Below, piece by piece: positions 16,267 to 25,652 of a DNA stretch of 33,617 nt; the first letter of the stretch is position 1; every line of letters begins with the position of its first letter. Position numbers and translations under genes: made by a program. The notes beneath the pieces are model-generated. The model did not search any database. It was not told the DNA's origin and was given only the letters and a program-made list of their open reading frames with translations. The DNA is from Flavobacterium sp. UBA5153 (lineage in GTDB: Bacteria; Bacteroidota; Bacteroidia; Flavobacteriales; Flavobacteriaceae). The DNA lies in assembly GCA_002413745.1 (NCBI GenBank), contig DHXP01000010.1:1-33617 (forward strand). The letters are read 5' to 3'.

Positions 16267-16575
16267 TTATATAATTTCATTTACCAAATCAGCCAAAACT
16301 TCAGCTTTATTAGTTTGGGTTTCGTTTACCAATTTTCCGTTTACAAAAGTGGCAAAAGTAGGCAAGTTGCTCACGTTAGCCAATTTTCTGGATTCCGGCG
16401 AATTTTCGGCATCAACCAAAACAAAAGTCAAATTTTCATTTTCCGAAGCCAGTTTTTTAAATTTCGGTTTCATAATTCGGCAATTTCCACACCAAGAGGC
16501 TGAAAACTGAACGACTACTTTTTCGTTCTTGGAAACTAAATCTTGTAAGGTGTCTTCGTTTAATTCGATTAACAT
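16267..16575 (-). CDS. Thioredoxin-like protein with WCGNC active site
   Basis: A 102-residue single-domain thioredoxin, cytoplasmic. The active site ASWCGNCRIMKPKF (Cys29, Cys32) has Asn in place of the usual Pro of WCGPC, and the cis-Pro loop SNLPTFATF is present. The Pro-to-Asn change is expected to alter redox potential. It lies directly downstream of the 2-Cys peroxiredoxin gene and may be its electron donor. Confidence 0.88.
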   Translation of the reverse strand: MLIELNEDTLQDLVSKNEKVVVQFSASWCGNCRIMKPKFKKLASENENLTFVLVDAENSPESRKLANVSNLPTFATFVNGKLVNETQTNKAEVLADLVNEII

Positions 16576-16602
16576 AGTTTTTAAATTTTTATGTCAATAT
16601 CA

Positions 16603-16651
16603 AAATACAATGGCAATATCAAAATTGAAAATTGAAATTGCCATTGTATTT
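16603..16651. terminator. Long hairpin between peroxiredoxin and thioredoxin genes
   Basis: A 15-bp perfect inverted repeat: AAATACAATGGCAAT (16603-16617) and ATTGCCATTGTATTT (16637-16651), loop 19 bases. On the minus strand the stem ends in ATTTTGAT, a modest U run, so it may end or attenuate the peroxiredoxin transcript. CAATATCAAAAT is also directly repeated (16595 and 16614). Confidence 0.55.
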
Positions 16652-16662
16652 GCTATTGAAAA

Positions 16663-17301
16663 TTAGTGTGAACCTAAATATTCGGCCGTACTTTTTCTGT
16701 CTGCGTGCATCGCATCTTTTCCTTTTTCCCAGTTTGCTGGACAAACTTCTCCGTTAGTTTGCACGTGAGTATAAGCATCCACTAAACGCAAATATTCATT
16801 TACATTACGACCCAATGGCATATCATTTACACTTTCGTGGAAAATTTTTCCGTCTTCATCAATTAAGTAAGTCGCTCTGTAAGTTACGTTGGAGCCTTCA
16901 ACAATAACTGAATCCGTTTCGTCGCTGTAGCTTGTAGATTCGATATCAAGAATTCCAAGAATGTTTGACAAGTTACGGTTGGTGTCGGCAAGAATTGGGT
17001 AGGTAACACCTTCGATTCCACCGTTGTTTTTTGGAGTGTTCAACCAAGCAAAATGTACTTCGTTGGTGTCGCAAGAAGCACCAATTACAATGGTATTTCT
17101 TTTTTCGAATTCAGGTAGTGCCGCTTGAAAAGCGTGTAATTCAGTTGGACAAACGAATGTAAAATCTTTTGGATACCAAAACAATACTACTTTTTTATTG
17201 TTTTTTGTAGCTTCTTCGAAAATGTTGATTTTCAAATTATCGCCCATTTCAGAGATGGCGTCAACTGCAATACTTGGGAATTTTTTTCCTACTAATGACA
17301 T
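16663..17301 (-). CDS. Typical 2-Cys peroxiredoxin (AhpC/Prx1 family)
   Basis: A 212-residue peroxiredoxin. Peroxidatic Cys51 sits in FTFVCPTELHAF and resolving Cys187 in NGEVCPANWEKG. The C-terminal tail ends STAEYLGSH. It reduces hydrogen peroxide and organic peroxides. The thioredoxin gene downstream is the likely reductant, and no AhpF is nearby. A -7 element lies 38 bases upstream of the ATG. Confidence 0.94.
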   Translation of the reverse strand: MSLVGKKFPSIAVDAISEMGDNLKINIFEEATKNNKKVVLFWYPKDFTFVCPTELHAFQAALPEFEKRNTIVIGASCDTNEVHFAWLNTPKNNGGIEGVTYPILADTNRNLSNILGILDIESTSYSDETDSVIVEGSNVTYRATYLIDEDGKIFHESVNDMPLGRNVNEYLRLVDAYTHVQTNGEVCPANWEKGKDAMHADRKSTAEYLGSH

Positions 17302-17338
17302 ATTTATTTGTTTTAAGTTGTTATTTTTTTATTTGATG

Positions 17339-17346
17339 CAAATGTA
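17339..17346 (-). promoter_or_regulatory. -7 promoter element for the peroxiredoxin gene
   Basis: Minus-strand TACATTTG is a perfect TAnnTTTG match 37 bases before the start codon. No clear -33 TTG is seen at the usual spacing. Confidence 0.45.
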
Positions 17347-17445
17347 ATTCAAAACAGATATTCGAATATATAAATTTTAATTATTAATTTTTATGTAACG
17401 ATAGGTATTTACTATATGTGTCCGTCTTTTGCTTTTCAGATTTAT

Positions 17446-19044
17446 TTAAATACCGTTGACAATTACGGGTAAAGTTCCTTTGCATTCCGTATTTTCTAAT
17501 AGTTGATTCGCCGCACTTTCCTGAAATTCAGTAAAATCTTGGTAAACCTGCACAATTCCTAAAGTTTGTTCTAAATTTGGAATTAGCTGCAAAGCGTAGG
17601 GATTCCCAAAAACGTATAAAACACATTTTTTGGTGGCAAATAAGTTGCCTAAAAACGCCAAAACGGAATCTTCAATATCAAAATTATTCAAAGGTTTTGC
17701 TTTTGGAACAAACAAAGAAATAATTACAGTATCAAAATTAACCATATTTTTTTCCAATTCATAAATTTCTAAATTATTTCCCATTTCAATGGCAAATTCC
17801 GGAGACGGCAGGGAAGTGGACAAGGTTTTAAAAAAAACGTTACCCTTATTTTTATAAAGACTTAGTTTGGCAAGTTGATCCCTGTTTTTAGCGTCAAAAA
17901 CAGTCACACTATTATTATTGTCTTTTATTTTGGTAATGCAATTATCGGCTATTTTTCGGTTTAAAACCGAAGTGGCTTCAAAATCAAAACTGCCCTGAGG
18001 TGCTGTATTTCCGGATAGAATTCCTGCTTTTTGTTTTAATTTCCATAAACGGTCAAAACTGGCTTCAATTCGTTCTGGCTTGGCATTTTTGAGGATTTCT
18101 TGAATTCCTTCGGCCACATTTTCGGCAAAGCACAACACATCGTTTCCTGCATTGAAAGCTTCCCATTCGAGTTGTCCTTTCGTGTCATACAATTTTGAAA
18201 TGCTGTGCATATTCAAAGCATCTGAAATCACCAAACCGTCATAACCCAATTGTTTTCTCAAAAGGTTTTCAATCACGGATTTTGATAATGTTGCCGATGT
18301 GTTTTTACCTGAATTCAAGGCTGGAACGGCCAAATGTCCAATCATAATTGAATCGACATTGTTTGCGATTCCCTTTATAAAAGGAACCAATTCGTTTTCG
18401 AGTAATTGTTCCAAAGTTTCTTCCAAAACAGGCAATCCCAAATGCGAATCGACGCTGGTATTTCCGTGACCCGGGAAATGTTTCAAGCAGCCCAAAACTC
18501 CAACATCATTCATTCCCCGTAAATATTCGAGCGCAAAACGAGCGACTTTTTCTTTGTTTTGGCCAAAAGAACGATAACCAATTACGGGATTATTTGGATT
18601 GTTGTTGATATCCGCCAAAGGCGCCAAATTATAATAAATCCCTGCCGATTTTAGATCCAAACCAATTTGTTTTCCTACTTCGTAAACTAATTTTTTTGAA
18701 CTAATTGGCAAAGCACCAAGGGTAATGGCATAAGGGTATTGTGGTGTTTTTTCTACGCGCATTGCCAATCCCCATTCGGCATCAATGCTCATCAAAAGTG
18801 GGGTAGTGGCACATTTTTGAAACCGGACAATTAATTCTTTTAAACGTTCGAAACTATCGTCGTTAAATTCGACCTTTTTCTTGGTTTCATAGTTGGTTGC
18901 GGCACTTGCCCGACTATGAAAAAAGGTGAGCCCACCAATGTTGTATTCTTTTATTAGATGTTCTGTTTCCTGAATATTTTCTTCCGTATCGTTGATAAAA
19001 ACGGCTGGAAAAAAGAATTGTCCTATTTTTTGTTCTAGTGTCAT
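17446..19044 (-). CDS. nagZ: Glycoside hydrolase family 3, NagZ-like beta-N-acetylhexosaminidase
   Basis: A 532-residue GH3 enzyme without signal peptide, so predicted cytoplasmic. The GH3 N-terminal barrel spans about 1-340. NagZ hallmarks are KHFPGHG at 188-194 followed by the D-x-H loop (Asp199, His201) that supplies the acid/base dyad, and nucleophile Asp275 in VISDALNMHS. The 190-residue C-terminal domain is extra relative to short NagZ enzymes. It should remove terminal GlcNAc from GlcNAc-anhMurNAc or GlcNAc-MurNAc brought in by the AmpG-like permease. In the locus it lies downstream of that permease, separated by one unknown membrane gene. Confidence 0.88.
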   Translation of the reverse strand: MTLEQKIGQFFFPAVFINDTEENIQETEHLIKEYNIGGLTFFHSRASAATNYETKKKVEFNDDSFERLKELIVRFQKCATTPLLMSIDAEWGLAMRVEKTPQYPYAITLGALPISSKKLVYEVGKQIGLDLKSAGIYYNLAPLADINNNPNNPVIGYRSFGQNKEKVARFALEYLRGMNDVGVLGCLKHFPGHGNTSVDSHLGLPVLEETLEQLLENELVPFIKGIANNVDSIMIGHLAVPALNSGKNTSATLSKSVIENLLRKQLGYDGLVISDALNMHSISKLYDTKGQLEWEAFNAGNDVLCFAENVAEGIQEILKNAKPERIEASFDRLWKLKQKAGILSGNTAPQGSFDFEATSVLNRKIADNCITKIKDNNNSVTVFDAKNRDQLAKLSLYKNKGNVFFKTLSTSLPSPEFAIEMGNNLEIYELEKNMVNFDTVIISLFVPKAKPLNNFDIEDSVLAFLGNLFATKKCVLYVFGNPYALQLIPNLEQTLGIVQVYQDFTEFQESAANQLLENTECKGTLPVIVNGI

Positions 19045-19215
19045 TATCTGTCTTAAAATAATTGGTTTATTTGAGCTATATGTATGTTATTTTTATGGTT
19101 CTATAAATGATTTTGAACCAAATTAAGTCCGTTTTTTGGATTTGACCCAAATACAAAACCTTTTCAAATTAAGTCAATTATAAAAATTAATTGTAGAATC
19201 TTTAATGTGACTTTA

Positions 19216-20190
19216 TTATTTTAATGCGTCTATAATAATAAAAGGCAAACCAGCAATACTGAAGAATAGGATCAATGTATATATCATATCAGCAAATTTA
19301 CCAGAGCCATAGCCATATCTATTTATGATTTCTGGCTCTCTTTTAAATAGCATTATATAAATTTTTCTTGTCGGCCATTGGATAATTAAAAGCATCAAAG
19401 GATAGAAGGCTCCTAAATCCACAAAATCAACTTCCGTATTATTTAATACTTTCTTTATAAGAACTGTGTAACTTAAAAATATTAAGGAAATTAGAAAGCC
19501 GAAAAAATAATATTTACCTGATTGCAACATTTTAAAATCAAGAAAAAACCAAATTCCAAGTCCCATGCCCAAGAAAAAAGTTATTTTAATGAATGTTTGA
19601 GTACTATAGAATGGTACAAAAAGACTTGTCATGAATAGAACAATAGTAATAAATGAAATTATTCTAAATCGTTTCTCTATGTTGTCTTTTGATTTTTCTT
19701 TTATTTGACTAGAAACTTCTTTTTTATTAACTCTTAGTATTTCAGGGTTATCAAGATTTTGGTTGGAAGGTAGTCGAAATATTTTTTTTTCTTTTGTTTC
19801 TGAAATTTTACCTTCAAAGTCAATTTTATAATTATTATTGTCAGCGGTTGCGACGAAAACATTATCTCCTTCTTTGTCAGTAGATGAAATATAAACAATT
19901 AACTTTTGGTCTTTTAATACATTATTTTCTTTACCTATTGTGAAACCTTCAATGTCTATCTTATACCTAATTCCTTGGGGATAATACAAGTAATTAACGA
20001 GGTAATAAAACCTTTCATTGTCGAGTCTTTCGTCTGCTAAAATTATGTGATTTCCATTTCCGTTTTTGAAAAGTTTAAAAGTCAAACCATCTTGTAAACT
20101 TTTGGTATAAAGGTCAATCCATTGTCGCAAAGCTTTTTTTACGTCATTGTATGCCCCACCGCTAATTATGATTAAATTGTCATTCGTCAT
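19216..20190 (-). CDS. Hypothetical membrane protein, unrecognised (324 aa)
   Basis: I do not recognise this protein. Residues 1-170 are soluble and mixed alpha/beta, starting TNDNLIIISGGAYNDVKKAL, with NGNHIILADERLDNERFYYL. About five hydrophobic segments follow from about residue 175 to the C-terminus, including FRIISFITIVLFMTSLFVPF, YYFFGFLISLIFLSYTVLI and LILFFSIAGLPFIIIDALK. Codon use is more AT-rich and lysine/asparagine-rich than the flanking nagZ and MFS genes. It sits between them on the same strand (gaps 171 and 38 bases). It may be a late insertion rather than a working part of the sugar pathway. Confidence 0.65.
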   Translation of the reverse strand: MTNDNLIIISGGAYNDVKKALRQWIDLYTKSLQDGLTFKLFKNGNGNHIILADERLDNERFYYLVNYLYYPQGIRYKIDIEGFTIGKENNVLKDQKLIVYISSTDKEGDNVFVATADNNNYKIDFEGKISETKEKKIFRLPSNQNLDNPEILRVNKKEVSSQIKEKSKDNIEKRFRIISFITIVLFMTSLFVPFYSTQTFIKITFFLGMGLGIWFFLDFKMLQSGKYYFFGFLISLIFLSYTVLIKKVLNNTEVDFVDLGAFYPLMLLIIQWPTRKIYIMLFKREPEIINRYGYGSGKFADMIYTLILFFSIAGLPFIIIDALK

Positions 20191-20228
20191 TGAGTTGTCT
20201 GTTTTTAAAATTTCACATAACTTATAAA

Positions 20229-21497
20229 CTATTCTGATTTCTTTCCAAAATCACTTGGGAAAATCAAGAAACGAGACAAAATTAATCCTGGAATGGTGGC
20301 GCAAAGCACCCAAATAAAGAAATTGCCATAACCCAAATATTCCTGGATAAAACCGCTCAACATTCCCGGAAGCATCATTCCCAAAGCCATAAATCCCGTG
20401 GCGATGGAGTAATGTGAGGTTTTAGATTCTCCTTCGGCAACATAAATTAAAAACATCATAAAGGAGGCAAATCCAAATCCGTAACCAAACTGTTCGCAAA
20501 TTACCGTGACATAAACATAATAAATTGATTCTGGATGAAAATGTGACAATAAAATGAATCCAATTATGGGTAAGTGCATTGACAAAATCATTGGCAGCAT
20601 CCATTTTTTAAGTCCGCCTTTGGATAGGGCAATTCCTCCTAAAATTCCGCCAATAGTAAGTGAAATCACTCCAAATGTACCATAAATCACTCCAACATCC
20701 TGCGTGGTTAAACCCATTCCTCCAACAGATTTTTCGTCAATCAGAAAAGGAGTCAGCATTTTTAATAATTGGGATTCTCCCAATCGAAATAACAAGATAA
20801 AGGCTAAAACCAAACCAATTTGCTTCTTTTGGAAAAAAGAGGAAAATACTGCTCCGAAACTCACTTTTGGTGTTGATTCTGATTTATTTTCGGTAATTAT
20901 TGTTTCAATTTTTGGAGTCGAAAAATAATTATAAATTGTGATTATCGCCATAATAAAGCCAACAATTACCATAGTATAAGACCAGGCTTTGGTTTTGTCT
21001 CCGTATTTTTGTTCCAAAAAACCGGCAATAATTACGATTAATCCATTTCCGGTCAACAAGGAAAGGCGATAAAACGTGCTTCTGATTCCCAGAAAAAAAG
21101 ACTGTTGTTCTTTGGCTAAAGCCAACATATAAAAGCCATCACTTGCCACATCATTCGAAGCTGAAGCAAAAGCGGCAACCCAAAAAACTGCCAAACTTAA
21201 CACGAAAAAATTGCTCATCGGAATCGTTAATCCGACAATTAGAAATGCAATAGAAATGATCAATTGCATTGCCAAAAACCACTTTCTTTTAGTGGAATAT
21301 AAATCAATAAAAGGACTCCATAATGGTTTAATAACCCAAGGCAAGTACAATAAACTGGTGTAAATTCCAATATCTTCATTGCTGATTCCTAGGTTTTTAT
21401 ACATAATTACCGAAACCGAAATAATTATCGCGTAAGGCAAGCCGGAAGCAAAGTTTAAAACAGGTATCCAATACCAAGGTTTCGTGTCGATTTTCAT
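20229..21497 (-). CDS. MFS permease, AmpG-like muropeptide importer
   Basis: A 422-residue major facilitator with about 12 membrane helices. The start (YWIPVLNFASGLPYAIII) and first loop motif (DIGIYTSLLYLPWVIKPLWS) are characteristic of the AmpG/AT-1 branch, which imports peptidoglycan-derived sugars from the periplasm. GLTTQDVGVIYGTFG in the second half echoes this motif. Its gene directly abuts the DUF187 hydrolase gene (stop and start adjacent), implying translational coupling. This supports a sugar-release and import pair. The exact substrate is inferred. Confidence 0.85.
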   Translation of the reverse strand: MKIDTKPWYWIPVLNFASGLPYAIIISVSVIMYKNLGISNEDIGIYTSLLYLPWVIKPLWSPFIDLYSTKRKWFLAMQLIISIAFLIVGLTIPMSNFFVLSLAVFWVAAFASASNDVASDGFYMLALAKEQQSFFLGIRSTFYRLSLLTGNGLIVIIAGFLEQKYGDKTKAWSYTMVIVGFIMAIITIYNYFSTPKIETIITENKSESTPKVSFGAVFSSFFQKKQIGLVLAFILLFRLGESQLLKMLTPFLIDEKSVGGMGLTTQDVGVIYGTFGVISLTIGGILGGIALSKGGLKKWMLPMILSMHLPIIGFILLSHFHPESIYYVYVTVICEQFGYGFGFASFMMFLIYVAEGESKTSHYSIATGFMALGMMLPGMLSGFIQEYLGYGNFFIWVLCATIPGLILSRFLIFPSDFGKKSE

Positions 21498-23045
21498 TTA
21501 ATTTATTTGGGTTTCCGTAGTTAAATTTACTGTCGTAGCCGCACTTTCATTCCCGTAAAAATCAATAAAAGTAATTGCGCAAGCACTATTTTCATCCGAT
21601 TTTTTCATCGGGACACAGACCTTAATGGAATCGGATTTTTCGGTTAAATTTATCTTTTCGATGATTTGACTTGGATTATTCACATCGATTTCCGAAGTCT
21701 TTTTGGCTCGATAAACCATAATATAGCGCACTTTACTGTTCAACGGATATTTGATGGTAAAGCTGGAATTGGAGGTGTCTTTTGAAATCGAGTTTAAAAT
21801 TGGGCAATCTATTACCGTCATTTTAGAATTAGGGACAGCAAGCGGAAGCGCAGGGTATTTGTATTGATTTTCCAGCAATAATTGGGCTACATTTCGATTT
21901 TTATTCACGAATGATTTGGCACTGAAAAACACATTTCCCTCAACGTTTTTATACGTTCTGGAGATGTTTATTTGATTCGGAATTTCATTTGGATTATTCC
22001 ATTTTTTATCCGAATCGCTGTTGATTTTATAGGTTCCGTTGCCAATGTAGATGGCGGTATTTTTCGAATTTTCCGACCACCATTTTAGCAGTTTTGAATA
22101 GGAAGCTCTTGGATGATCCAAACTCCAATACAGTTGAGGAACGAGATAATCAATCCAGTTATTTTCCATCCAAGCCAATGGATCTGCATACAAATCATCA
22201 TAATTGGTTTGACCGGCTTGAGTGTCAGAACCTTTTGGATCAACTGATTTATTGCGCCAAACTCCAAAAGGGCTGATGCCAAATTGTACCCAAGGTTTGA
22301 TGTTTTTTATGGAATAAGAAACACATTTTACCAAATTATTCACATTCGACCGTCTCCAATCTTCCAAACTAAGTCCGCCACCATATTTTTTATAGGATTC
22401 GCTATCGTTAAAAACTTCTCCTTTTACGGTGTAGGGATAGAAATAGTCATCAAAATGGATAGCATCAATGTCATAATTGCGAACTACTTCATTCACAATG
22501 GAAACCAAAAGGGTTTGAACTTCAGGCAAAGCGGGATTATAATAATATTTTCCGCCATATTTGATCATCCAATCGGGATGCTTAAAAAAATCATGGCTGG
22601 GACTTAAAATTTCTGTTCTTAAATCCATTGTGGCCCGATAGGGATTGAGCCAGGCATGAAACTCGAAACCTCTGGCATGCGCTTCCGCAATCATCCATTT
22701 CAATGGGTCAAAATAGGGGGCAGGGGCTTTTCCTTCCTTTCCGGTCAAATACCGTGACCAAGGGGCTAAATCCGTAGGATAGAAGGCGTCACCAACACTG
22801 CGAATTTGGACAATCACGGCGTTGTAATTCAGCTTTTTGTAAGTATCCAAAATTTCTATAAAATCGGCTTTTTGTTTTTCGACTGTATCGATCCTATTTT
22901 TTGGCCAGTCAATATTTTCTACAGTGGCAATCCAAACTGCCCTGAATTCATTCTTCGGATTGGTAGCTTTTTCTTGTGCATTTCCGTTCGAAAACGAAAG
23001 CATAAAAAAGGAAACCAACAATATCAAGCACTTGTATTTATTCAT
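21498..23045 (-). CDS. Secreted DUF187/GHL10 glycan hydrolase, DigH-like
   Basis: A 515-residue exported enzyme. A signal peptide occupies the first 24 residues (hydrophobic core CLILLVSFFMLSF, cleavage near NAQ). The catalytic domain is of the DUF187/GH10-like type, with EFRAVWIATVENIDWP, then ARGFEFHAWLNPYRA, AIHFDDYFYPY and QFGISPFGVWRN. The FDDYFYP acidic pair is the likely active site. E. coli DigH of this family cuts denuded peptidoglycan glycan strands, and the neighbours here (NagZ-like, AmpG-like, MurQ, NamZ-like) support the same substrate. The C-terminal 110 residues look like a beta-sandwich (fibronectin-like) module. Confidence 0.85.
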   Translation of the reverse strand: MNKYKCLILLVSFFMLSFSNGNAQEKATNPKNEFRAVWIATVENIDWPKNRIDTVEKQKADFIEILDTYKKLNYNAVIVQIRSVGDAFYPTDLAPWSRYLTGKEGKAPAPYFDPLKWMIAEAHARGFEFHAWLNPYRATMDLRTEILSPSHDFFKHPDWMIKYGGKYYYNPALPEVQTLLVSIVNEVVRNYDIDAIHFDDYFYPYTVKGEVFNDSESYKKYGGGLSLEDWRRSNVNNLVKCVSYSIKNIKPWVQFGISPFGVWRNKSVDPKGSDTQAGQTNYDDLYADPLAWMENNWIDYLVPQLYWSLDHPRASYSKLLKWWSENSKNTAIYIGNGTYKINSDSDKKWNNPNEIPNQINISRTYKNVEGNVFFSAKSFVNKNRNVAQLLLENQYKYPALPLAVPNSKMTVIDCPILNSISKDTSNSSFTIKYPLNSKVRYIMVYRAKKTSEIDVNNPSQIIEKINLTEKSDSIKVCVPMKKSDENSACAITFIDFYGNESAATTVNLTTETQIN

Positions 23046-23068
23046 TTTTAATCTAATAATGTAAAAAT

Positions 23069-23076
23069 CAAAAGTA
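23069..23076 (-). promoter_or_regulatory. -7 promoter element for the DigH-like gene
   Basis: Minus-strand TACTTTTG matches TAnnTTTG, 23 bases before the ATG, in the 165-base gap after the SSS gene. It suggests the hydrolase-permease pair can be transcribed separately. No convincing -33 was found. Confidence 0.4.
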
Positions 23077-23210
23077 GTTTTTTTGGGGAAGTTTATTCCA
23101 TAAATGTTGGATAAAATTCGAATTTATTTATTGCAGCAATTTCTTTGCCAAATATTAAAAGACTTTACTAAAAGGTTAAGCGGTTTTTCCTTTTTATTGT
23201 AAGTACTGTT

Positions 23211-24719
23211 TTAAAAACTTATTTTTTCATTCATTTTGGTACTTGTGAGATACAATCCAAAAAAAGTTAATAATCCATTCAGTATTATTAATTCATTATC
23301 AAATATATATCCCCAAAACAATGTTTGTGAATATTCATTTAGTAAATAAGTTAGAAAAGGAGATAGTAGGCATATAATTGGAACTAATTTATCGTTTACT
23401 TTTTTTGATTTTTGGAATAAACCAAATGTATACAAACCTAATAAAGGACCGTAAGTGTAGGAAGCAACTTTAAATATCATTCCAACTACAGAGCTGTCAT
23501 TTATGGAATTGAAAATTAATATGACAATAAAAACTAATGCAGAAAAACTAAGATGTACCAAATGTCTTTTTCGGATTACATTTTGTTTACTGATATTTTC
23601 TGTTTTATCCATACCCAAAAAATCAACACAAAATGAGGTTGTAAGTGCCGTCAGCGCAGAATCTGTAGTTGCAAAAGTAGCCGCTATAATCCCTAACAAA
23701 AATATAACTGCGGGGATTATAGACAAATGATTTAATGCGATTTCAGGAAAAAGTAAATCGGTTCTTGGTTTGTTTGTAATTAAATCAACGGGGATTGCAA
23801 TTCCATTTTTATCTGCATAAATATATAGTAAAGCACCAACACTTAAAAAGAAAATATTGATAATAACGAAGATTCCTGTAAACGTAAACATATTTTTTTG
23901 TGCTTCCTGAATGTTTTTGCAGCTAAGATTTTTTTGCATCAGATCTTGATCAAGCCCTACCATTGCAATAGTTACAAAGATACCTCCTAAAATTTGTTTC
24001 ACAAAATGAAATTTACTTGTCATAAAATCATCAAAGAAAAATATTTTTGAATAATTGCTGTTTTTCACTTCATTAAAAGCATTGATCGCACTTAAATCTA
24101 AACTATCACAAATAAAATAGATGGTAAGAAATACCGAAGTTACCAGGAAAAAAGTTTGCAAGGTATCGGTTATTATAATCGTTTTAAGTCCACCTCTATA
24201 AGTATAAGAGAAGATTAATAATAAAGAAATTAATACGGTTAATGAAAACGGAACTTTATAATAGTCAAAAACAAAACGTTGCAATACAATCACCACTAAA
24301 TAGAGTCTAAAGGCGGAACTTACCGTTCTGCTTACTAAGAAAATAGTTGCCGCTGTTTTATAACTGTAAGTACCCATTCTCTGTTCTATATATCCATATA
24401 TAGAAGTTAAATTCATTCTGTAATATAGCGGTAATAATAACTTTGTAACTATTATAAAACCGATAGCATTACCCAATACAAACTGAAAATATTTGAATTG
24501 TTCGCCACTCGCAGCACCAACTTCTCCGGGTACAGATATAAAAGTGACTCCGGAAAGTGCAGTTCCTATCATTCCAAAAGCAACCAAATACCATTTTGAA
24601 TTTTTATTAGCTTTAAAAAATGCTTCATTACTATAGTCTTTCTTGCTGACTCTATGTGATATATAGAATAATATGCCAAAATAAACGATGATAAGGATTA
24701 GGATTGTACTTGGGGTCAT
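23211..24719 (-). CDS. Sodium:solute symporter (SSS family), probable amino-sugar importer
   Basis: A 502-residue SSS-family transporter with about 13 membrane helices. Family features include LVAFGMIGTALSGVTFISVPG near residue 50-70, YIEQRMGTYSYKTAATIFLV, and the sodium-site region ATFATTDSALTALTTSFCVD around 345-365. It lies 65 bases downstream of murQ on the same strand, which suggests it carries MurNAc or a related sugar. In Tannerella a MurNAc transporter is encoded beside murQ; whether it is the same family I am recalling, not checking. Sialic-acid-type symporters are the alternative. Confidence 0.85.
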   Translation of the reverse strand: MTPSTILILIIVYFGILFYISHRVSKKDYSNEAFFKANKNSKWYLVAFGMIGTALSGVTFISVPGEVGAASGEQFKYFQFVLGNAIGFIIVTKLLLPLYYRMNLTSIYGYIEQRMGTYSYKTAATIFLVSRTVSSAFRLYLVVIVLQRFVFDYYKVPFSLTVLISLLLIFSYTYRGGLKTIIITDTLQTFFLVTSVFLTIYFICDSLDLSAINAFNEVKNSNYSKIFFFDDFMTSKFHFVKQILGGIFVTIAMVGLDQDLMQKNLSCKNIQEAQKNMFTFTGIFVIINIFFLSVGALLYIYADKNGIAIPVDLITNKPRTDLLFPEIALNHLSIIPAVIFLLGIIAATFATTDSALTALTTSFCVDFLGMDKTENISKQNVIRKRHLVHLSFSALVFIVILIFNSINDSSVVGMIFKVASYTYGPLLGLYTFGLFQKSKKVNDKLVPIICLLSPFLTYLLNEYSQTLFWGYIFDNELIILNGLLTFFGLYLTSTKMNEKISF

Positions 24720-24784
24720 TTTTATATATTTAGAGGATTATTGTTCTTTTTAAGAATCTATTAGAAGACTTTAAATTATAGGGA

Positions 24785-25612
24785 TTAAATTTCTAGATTT
24801 TTATTTTTAGCCAGTAAAACTGCTCTGACGCTTTTGTGTTTTTTTAGTAATTGAGAAGCTAATTTCTCATCAATTTTTAGCTCTTCTATAATCATTTCAA
24901 TACCTCTTTGAACTAATTTTTTATTAGACAATTGCATGTCAATCATTTTGTTTCCATAAATCCGCCCGAGTTTAATCATAACTGATGTCGAAATCATGTT
25001 TAAGGTTAGTTTTTGAGATGTTCCAGCTTTCATTCTTGTGCTTCCGGTAAGGAATTCAGGACCTACAATTAATTCTATGGAAAAATCAGCTTCTTTAGAA
25101 ATAAGACTATCACTGTTACAAGAAATACTACCTGTAACGATATTATTTTCTCGGGCTTTTTTTAAACCGCCAATAACATAAGGGGTATTTCCCGAAGCAG
25201 CAATTCCTATAACTACATCTAAACTTGAAATGGCATAAGCAGATAAATCTCTCCAAGCTTGATCAATGTCATCTTCAGCATTTTCTACGGCTTTTCTAAT
25301 TGCGGAATCGCCTCCGGCAATTATACCAATAATCCAATTATCAGGTACTCCAAAAGTGGGAGGGCATTCAGATGCATCAAGAATACCGATTCTTCCAGAA
25401 GTACCAGCACCGATATAAAATAGACGACCGCCAAGTTTCATTTTGGGAACAATAATATCTACTAGTTTTTCAATATTAGGGATTTGATTTTTAATTACAT
25501 CTGCTACTTTTTGGTCTTCTTTGTTTATGTTTAAGAGTAACTCATTAGTACTCATTTTATCTAAATTAGAATATAAAGATTCTTGTTCTGTATCTGGATT
25601 GTTTTTTTTCAT
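24785..25612 (-). CDS. murQ: N-acetylmuramic acid 6-phosphate etherase (MurQ)
   Basis: A 275-residue SIS-domain lyase cleaving the lactyl ether of MurNAc-6-phosphate to GlcNAc-6-phosphate and D-lactate. The signature GAGTSGRIGILDASECPPTF runs from about residue 68 and includes Glu82. A second catalytic glutamate lies in AVENAEDD (Glu113). LTGSTRMKAGTSQKLTLNMI is the conserved MurQ phosphate-site stretch. It is somewhat shorter than E. coli MurQ (298). It sits 40 bases after the broken namZ and 65 before the symporter gene. Its substrate requires a MurNAc kinase, none of which is visible in this window. Confidence 0.96.
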   Translation of the reverse strand: MKKNNPDTEQESLYSNLDKMSTNELLLNINKEDQKVADVIKNQIPNIEKLVDIIVPKMKLGGRLFYIGAGTSGRIGILDASECPPTFGVPDNWIIGIIAGGDSAIRKAVENAEDDIDQAWRDLSAYAISSLDVVIGIAASGNTPYVIGGLKKARENNIVTGSISCNSDSLISKEADFSIELIVGPEFLTGSTRMKAGTSQKLTLNMISTSVMIKLGRIYGNKMIDMQLSNKKLVQRGIEMIIEELKIDEKLASQLLKKHKSVRAVLLAKNKNLEI

Positions 25613-25652
25613 TTTATGATTTTAAACATTTGAATTGATTAGAGGCGTATTT

